This document shows, piece by piece, positions 56,144 through 64,000 of a stretch of 64,000 nucleotides of DNA. The DNA is taken from the NCBI GenBank assembly GCA_016800925.1, contig JABCPU010000329.1:1-64000 (forward strand). Reading direction: 5' to 3'. Each line of letters opens with the position of its first letter. Within the stretch, counting starts at the first letter, position 1. The position numbers were made by a program, and so were the translations under genes. The DNA comes from Suillus spraguei (Eukaryota > Basidiomycota > Agaricomycetes > Boletales > Suillaceae). The notes beneath the pieces were generated by a model, which did no database searches, was not told the origin of the DNA, and saw nothing but the letters and a program-made list of their open reading frames with translations.

Positions 56144-57107
56144 TGTAATGAACATATTGGCGCTGGGCTTAAAACCCCATATTTTGACACTCGTCTCACG
56201 TCTACAGGAGTTACCACTTGTCCATGGCCTTCTTACCCCTTTAGCAGTACCAGCGGCATCCCACGCTTACTGCACACCGTACCGACTGCCACACCATGAT
56301 CCATGAACTGATGTCCTTCCATGTCCTTGCCGCATCCGCATAGCTCCATTTGGTGTGTAGTTTGTTTTCTGTTCGTTATCACTGATTCCATGGCAAGCCT
56401 TATTACATGTTGCCTTGTGCCGCAGTGCCTCACGCTATGTTTACTTACGGCAGTTACTACACTCCAGCGCTACTGATCTTGCCTAGAGTATTCCGAGTAC
56501 ATATGAATTAGGATATAAGCACCGCGTACCCTGCACGATACAGTACCTGATTTTACACCATTGCACATACTATAGGTCAGGATTACTGTCTAGCTCTGGA
56601 TCTACCCAGTAGTGGACATAGTCTTTAAAGTTTCCTTATCGCTCGTTAATACATCACACTCGTTCTCTGTTACCGCTGGCATACCGCTGGACTTTCGACT
56701 GTTACTTTGACTGAACTTCCTACAAACCACTACTTTACCACTGAAAGTACCGCAGACTTCTTTACTGTTTCTTTGCACCGCTCGCAACCTTACCGCTACC
56801 GCTGAGACCACTGCTCGACATCGCTCATTCAACGCTACTGTTACTGACCTTATCTCGACGACGGTAGCACCGCTACTCACAACGCTAGTTCCAGCGGTAT
56901 CATCGCTGACCATGGCAACTTACCGCTGACCACGACACTTGTTTCGCAAATAAGTTAGACTCAAACTTGACCATACTAAATAGGCATCCCTCTTTAGGGT
57001 CGAACGTTCTTGCCTTCGCAAGTGAAGCAGACTAGGTAGAGCGCAAGACTCGCATACTAGCTCAGGCCGTGGTTTATCTACAGCCCAGGCTAGATTGTAT
57101 TTTTACA
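56144..57107 (-). mobile_element. Short element D, inverted copy
   Basis: 964 bp, plus strand begins TGTAATGAACATATTGG and ends GTATTTTTACA. 4-bp flanks ACGG (56140-56143) and ACAG (57108-57111), one CpG transition apart. Inserted about 100 bp after the recombinase stop. Confidence 0.88.
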
Positions 57108-57268
57108 ACAGGTAGTGTCGTGCTCCTGGCAAAATGTTTTCTACCTCACACTCGAGGGTTTTTCGGTGTTTGATTTCTCTCTCCTGAAGTCCCTTTACCT
57201 CACTCTTGATCACAAATACATAGTCCTCATTCAGGCCACGTGACATTGTCCACATGACTTTGTCAATA
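57108..57268 (-). pseudogene. C-terminal fragment of an unknown charged protein
   Basis: The minus-strand frame from ATG 57268 reads MSRGLNEDYVFVIKSEVKGL and continues lysine- and glutamate-rich to ILPGARHYL at the edge of the D element. Without the D element the next codon would be TAA. No recognised domain; could be a gene 3' end. Confidence 0.3.
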
Positions 57269-57469
57269 CATTCCGCCTCCAATATTGAGCAAGTTTGAGA
57301 TCTGCAGGGACTTCAGAATCGACATGGACACTTCTACCACAGACCAAACCCAAAGCACCCCCCCAAACAACATTTTTCACATTACTTAATTCAAAGTATC
57401 TTCACATCTTTGTGTCTTCTTATGATCGTTTATCACTCTCCGGTCAAAATTTGTTTACATCGGAGTTTG

Positions 57470-58206
57470 GTTGGGTGTGACGATCACAGGGTAACATGCA
57501 GCATCACTCACATGTGGTGCTGTGATGTTCTGCAATCATCACACCTTCTCTCGCACAGAACACTGTCCGTTTGCGGGCGTGACATTTTGGCAATTGCCAT
57601 CCAAGGCATGCTGACTTAAGCGACACCGTCCTTTCTGCTGTCACTCCCTTGTGCCATACTTGTACCAAATATCATACCGTTTGCACTGCTGACTTGCCTG
57701 TCCCCCAGATCATGCTGCCCAATGCCAAGCATGTGGCGCACATTCTTTCCTCTGATATTGTCAGCGCACCCCTACAGCACTCACTCTTCAGCTCAGATGC
57801 TTCCAGCTCAGCTGCAGCAGAGCCAACTGCTGGCCCTCTAGCGCCATCAGATGAACTTGATGAGGCCAGCTCTTTTGCTGTCATTCTGGGTGTCTCGGCT
57901 TTCATTGTTCTCATAGTTACCTATCCATTGTGGAAGCGGAAGATTCTCCTCAATTTCTGCAGTTCCCTGCCCCACATTATCAAGACCTGCCTCTGCCTTG
58001 ACAACATCAACGACATTCTGAGCTTCGTGCAAATGAATGTGGCTGGATTGTATCCTGTCTCAGATGGTGACGGGGCATTCTGCAGTGCTGATGCTAGTGC
58101 ACATGACCAAAGTATGGTCAGTGAAACTCCGTCTGAGCAGTTGCTTCCTTTCCCCCAACGATTCAGGCGGGAAGGAGAACCTTCAGTACAATACCTCTCC
58201 ATCTAA
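57470..58206 (+). pseudogene. Hypothetical protein with CxxC(x6)C motif
   Basis: A stretch around 57495-57640 precedes the motif PLCHTCTKYHTVC at about 57646-57685, the same CxxC(x6)C spacing as in the antisense gene of element B. A Ser/Ala-rich segment follows (SLFSSDASSSAAAEPTAGPL). A likely shift near 57905 leaves the rest in a different frame. The hydrophobic run at 57885-57930 probably results from that shift rather than being a membrane helix. Possibly the N-terminal part of an accessory gene of the neighbouring Crypton-like locus. Confidence 0.4.
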
Positions 58207-59321
58207 GTTGAACCACTTCTTTCTGATGATGCTGACATTGGTACCATAGCCACAATATGACTGTAACAGTGCTGAAGCAGCACTGCAACAAGTTTGACCT
58301 CCACCAGACAGGCAACAAGGTTATACTGATTGAATGGCTGGAAGTATTCAGTCGCGATCCTGACTCATGGGACAGGTGCGTGGGTCTTTTTTTGGAGTGG
58401 CATTCACCAGGAGCTGACCCCTTGCTTAAGGCTACGTCCAGGTGCTCACACGTCTCACAAGGGACCTCAGGTACACAAACCCACAGGTGTACCTAGGACG
58501 GGCTGCACCAAGCAGTCTATGTAGTGCCATGCACAGTTGGTTGGCGCCGCCACTGCTACAACTGTCACTGATCAATCAAAGGACATGCGCACCTCAACTG
58601 AAGTTGCTGCTCTGTTGCCATGGGTGAGCTATTCTTTCCTTTCTTTTTATTATCCTTGTTAAAAGCCTTTACAGGCTGAGATGATTGGCATGAAGTATCC
58701 ATACCAGACGATGGCTGGCGCTGAGCCCAGTCATCTTCTGCTTGCTACAAGCATAAATGCACCGTCTCCTGTCTACATTGACGAGGTGCACTTCTTTACC
58801 ACACTTTATCCCTGAGCTAATCAATGACAGTTGCAGGACACCATCATCCAGAATGTGAGCTCGAGGATCATCAGCCTTGTTCAAGACACCCTCCATGAAC
58901 CCAGTGCTGTCTGGTGCCCACCTGTGCTAGGTGCTGAAGGCTTCACTCACCCTGGTGCTGAGACAATTGCAGTGGAAAGCAGTGCACCCAGTGCATCCCT
59001 GTCACTGGCTATAGGAAAGCCCCGGCTACTTCATCTTGGAGATGGAACCATCCTACAAGTGGACAGCAACAAGATTCCTGATCCCCCCGCCATCAGCTTC
59101 GCACACAATATTGCATGCCTCAATAGCATGTGGGATGATGATACCGAGCACTGGAAAGGTCTGTCTGTTATTGTCATCCACAGTCATCCAATCACAGTCA
59201 AGTACTGGCCAGTACTCTATCGCTATGGCAAAGACAAGCAGTGGAAGGGCATGAAGAAGAAATGGTCTGATTGGCAGGTGAGTACAACCTTGGAATCCTC
59301 TGCTGCATCTGACTGACCTTC

Positions 59322-59799
59322 TGTTACGAACTGGGGTGGCGTCACCAGCGACAGTGAAAAGACACAGCCGGTCTGCTGGGAGTTCTTACAATGTCCAGAA
59401 GAGGACAAGGTGAAAGTATGAGGAACGCGTTCCAAGTATGATCAAGGGTTCGGCCTCAAAGACAAGTCTACATAAGAGGTTCTGCGAGAATAGAGGCTAA
59501 GGCTAAGGAGTGCTTAGACTTAGAGACGATTCAAGACGACTTAGGTTGGAGACCTAAGTGAAGGAGATTCCAGGTAAAACCCAGTAAGATTAAAGTAAAG
59601 AATCTACTACAAGTACACTGTGCTTAAATAGGCCAATATGCGCGCACAGACCAAGTAACCGTGAGAATGTAACTGCGTATCCTAATAAGGAAGGCATGTA
59701 TCGTACAGATGCATTGAGCATATAAGTCAAAGTCATATGACATGATATACAAGTAAAGGAACAAAAGGAAAATGAATAGGGGCACGTACGATTGTAACA
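59322..59799 (-). mobile_element. Solo LTR of the A/C family
   Basis: 478 bp, TGTTACGAACTGG...GATTGTAACA, with the exact 5-bp duplication CCTTC (59317-59321 and 59800-59804). Sits in an intron of the Crypton-like gene, just after donor GTGAGTACAACC at 59278. Confidence 0.95.
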
Positions 59800-61344
59800 C
59801 CTTCCTTGGTGCCCAAAACATCATTGAGTGTTACCGTCAAGGCAGCCCAGAGCAGTTCTGGGCTACCTTCAGTGCTAAAGGAGAACACATGAAGTATAGT
59901 GTCATTGTCGACAAGCTGCATGATGTGCGCAAGTTGACTCAGTCCTGCATTGTGGAACAGGCACGCAGAGAGTTTAGTGCCACATTTGATACTGATTTTA
60001 CTTACCGGAGGGGAGGTGGAGAGTATGCCATGATGAGACTGTCTGCTATCATGAAAAGGTACTTTGAGTTGACTAAATGTAGATAGGACCTGTATATTTT
60101 CTGTTACACATGCAAAATTTATGTTGATGCCAGCCAGTAACACAAGTATTTGTACCGCAATTGCCAATTAATGATCAGTCACACTGGTAAGAGTCTGCTG
60201 TTGAAGCATGGCTCCTACAGTGATTGACCCCATGCAGTGCTTTGCTGGTCTGCACAATGTGCTTCCACTTGCCGCTGACCTTGAGATAAATGCCAATATT
60301 GAAGAGGACGTTGCAGCAGAACAAGAAACCTTAATTAGGCCCAGCAGCGGGAAAGAACAAAGTGCACCAACAATGAATATGTCAATGGATGCTTCTGAGT
60401 TTGCTAAACTTCAAGTGACTCTCATGGAAGTTTCTAAGGGGGTTACGGAGGGTACAGACGCTGAATATAAGAGGTGAGTGGTCCTAACAGTTGCATCATG
60501 ACTCTGATTGTTCACTTTGATAGGTTGATGAATTCATGTCTTGCGTTTGCTGTTGGGACAAGGCTTTTAGAGACAGATGAGGAGTTCTTCAGCAAGAGAC
60601 CACAACCGAATGCTCCTTGGATCATTGTTGCTTGGATTATGAATGTGTGAGTCCAAGTCCCACTCAATTGAAGTGACAAATACTTGACACGATGCTGACA
60701 TACCATGGAAGTTGTGACTCTCTTAATCTTGATGGCAGCCCGAAGTCATCCACCAAAGACCGGGGGACATATGGACATGCTCAGAAGATGCGAGCATCAA
60801 TGACTTATGCCTTTGGTAGGCTCCACGGCCTCGGAAACATGCATTGGCATGAGTCCAATGCTGGAGATGGTACCATGGTTGGCAATCCTTCAATATTGGT
60901 CGAGGTGTCGTCTTTCATGTGTTCACTGTGGAGGTGCAAGGTAGCACTTTTGAATATTTTGACTGATTTGCGGCTAATTATCCAATACCCTAGGTCCAAG
61001 CTGGCAAGGTTGCCAACAGCGCTCATGCTATAACATCGGTGAGTCACATTAATTCTCTCAAATTTTCACTTCAAAGAATCTTTGAACTCTTGCAGGAAAT
61101 ATTGTTTAAACTGCACAACCATAATCACCTTCCTGAGAACTGGACTGTCCAGGCATATCAACCCAGTGGGCAGAAACCTGCAGGAGGCTTGGGAACTACT
61201 AGTACCAAAAACTTAGACCACTGGGGTGGTGGACTTGTCTGAAGACTTCTGCAGGCTGCATATACAGTGGCGTTCTTGTGCATGTTGCGATTTGATGAGG
61301 TTCTCAAAATACAGGTTCATGATCTTCGTGTGGAGAAAGATCGG

Positions 61345-62294
61345 TGTAAAGATACAACCTAACCTGGGCTGTAGATAAACTACCTCCTAAGTTAGTATGT
61401 GAGTCTTGCGCTCCGTCTAGTCTGCTTCACTTGTGAGAACAAGAGTGTTCGACCCTAAAGGGGGATGCCTATTAGTATAGTCAAGTTCGAGTCAAACTTA
61501 TGTGTGAAAGAAGTGTTGTGGTCAGCAGTAAGTTGCCGCGGTCAGCAATGATGCTGCCAGAACTAGTGTTGTGTGTAGCGGTGCTACCATGGTCGAGATA
61601 TAGTCAGAAACAGTTGCGTCGAGCAATAGTATCAGTGGTAGCGGTAAGGTTGCGAGCGGTGCAAAGAAACAGTAAAGAAGTCCATGGTACTTTCAGTGGT
61701 AAAGTAGCGGTGCATTAGAAGTTCAGTCAAAGTAACAGTCAAAAGTCCAGCTGTATGCCAGCAGTAATGGAGAACGAGCGTGATAGATTAATGAGTGATA
61801 AGGAAACTTTAAAGACTAAGTCCACTACTGGGTAGATCCAGAGCTAGACAATAATCCTGACCTATAGTACGTGCAATGGTGTAAAATCAGGTGCTGTATT
61901 GTGCGGGGTACGTGGTGCTTATATCCTAAATTGTATGTACTCGGAATACTTCTAGGTGAGATCAGTAGCGCTGGAGTATAGTAACTGCCGTAAGTAAACA
62001 TAGCGCGAGGCGCTGCGGCACAAGGCAACATGTAAAAAGGCTTGCCGTGGAATCAGTGATAACGAACATAGAACAAACGACGCACCAAATGGAGCTATGC
62101 AGACACGGCAAGGACATGGAAGGACATCGGTACATGGAATGTGGTGCAGCAGTCGGTATGGTGTGTGGTAAACATGGGATGCCACTGGTAATGCTAAAGG
62201 GGTAAGACGGCCATGGACAAGTGGTAACTCCTATAGACATGAGACGAGTGTCAAAAGGTGGGGTTTTAAGCCCAGCACCAATATGTTCATTACA
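61345..62294 (+). mobile_element. Short element D3
   Basis: 950 bp, TGTAAAGATACAACC...TTCATTACA. 4-bp flanks TCGG (61341-61344) and TTGG (62295-62298), one CpG transition apart. Removing the element and one duplicate restores the recombinase frame from DLRVEKDR into VVLYLPFRKTHQ. Confidence 0.92.
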
Positions 62295-62460
62295 TTGGGT
62301 TGTGTTATACCTTCCCTTCCGGAAGACCCACCAAAATGGAGGTATGTATTCAATCTTCATCGAGCTTGTGGGACCACAATTGAGATACATGATTTTAGAT
62401 ATAAAGCCCTTTCATCTCTGGGTCCTCCCCTTGGATGAAGCTCATATCTGTCCTGCACAT

Positions 62461-63378
62461 TGTGATGAACAAACTCACGCTGAGCTTGAAATGGCACATT
62501 TTCATATAGGTGTCACACGGCAATCATTACCCTTACCCTTCGGCTTCACCGTCCTACTTTACCATGTGTTTACCCCTATCTAACGGTATTGTTCTGCACT
62601 CCGGAAGCCTCGTTGCAGCTTAATGGCTGTACTGCAGCAACTTTCCCGCGAAGCAGTGATCTTCAGCAATCTCCGTGAACCCATTAGGCATCCACAAGCA
62701 AGATTCACTGTCCGTCCTATGTCCATCCAGTCTCGCCGGTATGTGATGTTTTGTAAACTGTAGTGCAGTCTTATTACATGTCTGTTGCGTGTTTATCCTA
62801 TCCCTTCCATTTCCGTAGCTATTCCTTTCGTATAAAATTCCTAGGTACCCATACTCTTTCCTTACTTTTCCCTCTATGGTACACACGGTACTTAGGAATT
62901 GTCACCACTACTGTCTCTAACGGGATAAAGTCTTTCACCGAAGTCACTGTCTCTTAAGAATTGCTTTACCACTGCACGCACCACCACTTGTTACCGCTTT
63001 CCCGCACTTCACTGCTAGCGCTACCTCTTTCTCACGCTTCATCGCTACACTACTGCTTGTTTTACCGCAGAAGTTCCCACGCTTACCGCAGTTTTACCGC
63101 TCGTACTACCACAGTTTTACCGTTCACACTACCGCTTGTCTACCGCTAGTTTTACCACAAGTTTCCCACAGACCGGAGTATTACCACTAGCATCTCACTA
63201 CCTCCGATGGCATTCTCGCACCACAGGTTGGGCAATATTGAACTATACTAACTTAGCATTCCCTTTAGGGTCGAACGTTCTTGCCTTCGCAAGTAAAGCA
63301 GACTAGGTAGAGCGCAAGACTCGCATACTAGTTTAGGCCATGGTTCATCTACAGCCCAGGCTAGATTGTATCTTTACA
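62461..63378 (-). mobile_element. Short element E2
   Basis: 918 bp, plus strand begins TGTGATGAACAAACTC and ends GTATCTTTACA. 4-bp flanks ACAT (62457-62460) and ATGT (63379-63382); both derive from ACGT by one CpG transition on opposite strands. Removing the element with the inferred ACGT gives an in-frame recombinase CPARALAAWLRESK. Confidence 0.9.
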
Positions 63379-63940
63379 ATGTGCACTTGCTGCCTGGCTG
63401 CGAGAGTCTAAGTTGACATCAGGCTACCTTTTCCGAAAAGTGGCATTTGGCGACTGCATAGCAGAGGCAAATAGCCCTATGGTACATTATTACTGCGTAC
63501 CTTGATGGAAATAACTAAATATGGCCCTCCAGTCTTCGGAACAGTTCTTAGAGCTCTTTCGGAACAACCTTCTTGACATAGATATTGACCCCGCTCCCAA
63601 TGGCATGCACTCGTTTTGTCAGGGAGGCTGTCAATACCTGCATGTAGAGAGGCACTGGCACCTGAGATGGATTTGTGAGTGGGGTGGGTGGAGCACTGAA
63701 TTCATGAACATGACAATAGTAAAGTACCTCATCTCTTCAAATGACGACCCTGCTGAGCCAAGAGAGCACTTTTTTGACCCCAACCAGCAGCCAACTATCA
63801 AGTGCCGGCAGTGTGGGCGGTGCTGTTCATGTGCTTAAGAACACAATAATAGACTTTAAACTTCCTGTTGTACCATACTTGCAATGAAACCATTATTTAT
63901 TCACATGCAATGAGATACAAGTACAGTACCCAAACACACA

Positions 63941-64000
63941 TCAAAGAGTGAGATCAATCAATTCACTATCATCGTCACCTGTAAGATCAATGATAGCACC
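63941..64000 (-). CDS. C-terminal tail with two SUMO-interaction-like motifs (partial, runs off window)
   Basis: The minus-strand frame open from the window edge reads AIIDLTGDDDSELIDLTL and stops at 63941-63943. Two hydrophobic-acidic motifs (IIDLTGDDD and LIDLT) match the shape of SUMO-interacting motifs. Convergent with the Crypton-like gene, whose stop is about 105 bp away. The protein itself is outside the window. Confidence 0.35.
   Translation of the reverse strand, partial: GAIIDLTGDDDSELIDLTL

Larger units (their letters stand above)
58258..63836 (+). pseudogene. Crypton-like tyrosine recombinase gene, decayed and multiply interrupted
   Basis: A family I recognise from Agaricomycete genomes. 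SAP-like N-terminus VLKQHCNKFDLHQTGNKVIL (58264-58350); HLGDGTILQVDSNKIPDPPA (about 59030-59090); KYWPVLYRYGKDKQWKGMKK, an intron holding the solo LTR, IIECYRQGSPEQFWATFSAK (59818), EYAMMRLSAIMKRYF, further exons at 60208-60477, 60523-60650, 60710-60940 and 60995-61038, and 61096-61340 ending VAFLCMLRFDEVLKIQVHDL (Arg I). D3 follows, then LYLPFRKTHQNGG, E2, LAAWLRESKLTSGYLFRKV, an intron and the last exon from about 63530 to 63836. Box II reads HSFCQGG instead of HSFRRGG, so the catalytic Arg is Cys (63617-63619). TGA at 61240 fits CGA decay. Non-functional. Confidence 0.8.

Noticed and set aside
57885..57935. Transmembrane helix (SFAVILGVSAFIVLIVTYPLW)
   Set aside because: Lies where the frame probably shifts; the alternative frame is not hydrophobic, so it is likely an artefact.

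Overview
The window looks like a transposon-packed, nearly gene-free stretch of a filamentous basidiomycete genome, most likely an Agaricomycete. That is an inference from its contents: chromodomain Ty3/gypsy elements, a DIRS/Ngaro-type tyrosine-recombinase retrotransposon, a Crypton-like tyrosine-recombinase gene, Tc1/mariner elements, a TET/JBP-like relic, and short (about 45-60 bp) GT-AG introns. I found no rRNA, tRNA, CRISPR array or intact housekeeping gene. Almost every long gene is broken, and most in-frame stops are TGA where a CGA or TGG codon is expected, i.e. C-to-T decay, often at CpG.

Layout. 1-460: inverted copy of 48845-49310. 807-8272: Ty3/gypsy element A (minus strand, TSD ATGCC). 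8882-11382: solo LTR F (TSD TAGCC), carrying Tc1 copy 1 (9131-10901). 11520-16550: a hypothetical minus-strand gene and a large decayed transposase-type gene, broken by solo LTR B2 (12572-13338, TSD CCCAT). 16590-18185: foldback-like Tc1 derivative. 18200-20000: two minisatellites. 20199-23559: divergent pair of TE-type genes. 23619-25233: Tc1 copy 2, inside a 156-bp tandem repeat. 26040-26960: second minisatellite block. 27050-27488: gene fragment. 27489-28633: short elements D1 and D2. 28634-44087: Ty3/gypsy element B (plus strand, TSD GGTAC), itself split by the younger Ty3/gypsy element C (35154-42785, minus strand, TSD CCCAC). 44440-48581: TET/JBP-like pseudogene divergent from a hypothetical gene split by solo LTR G (46490-47903, TSD CTAGC). 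About 49600-56039: DIRS/Ngaro-type element whose recombinase gene holds two E elements. 57470-63836: Cys-motif ORF and Crypton-like pseudogene, broken by an A/C-family solo LTR, D3 and E2. 63941-64000: C-terminus of a further minus-strand gene.

Main observations. (1) Ty3/gypsy families A/C and B each have an 11-nt site just inside the 5' LTR that is complementary to an LTR segment 32-35 bp downstream of a TATA box, the signature of Tf1-type self-priming. (2) The short D and E elements leave 4-bp duplications mostly of the form NCGN; removing the element plus one 4-bp copy restores reading frame at four coding sites. (3) Two Tc1 copies share the same TAG codon just before the first catalytic Asp; copy 1 also carries 43 bp of DNA that flanks copy 2. 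(4) Element B carries a spliced antisense gene with two Cys motifs. (5) Elements A and C carry an extra zinc-knuckle ORF pair after the chromodomain, with the same frame overlap in both. All coordinates and alignments were made by eye.
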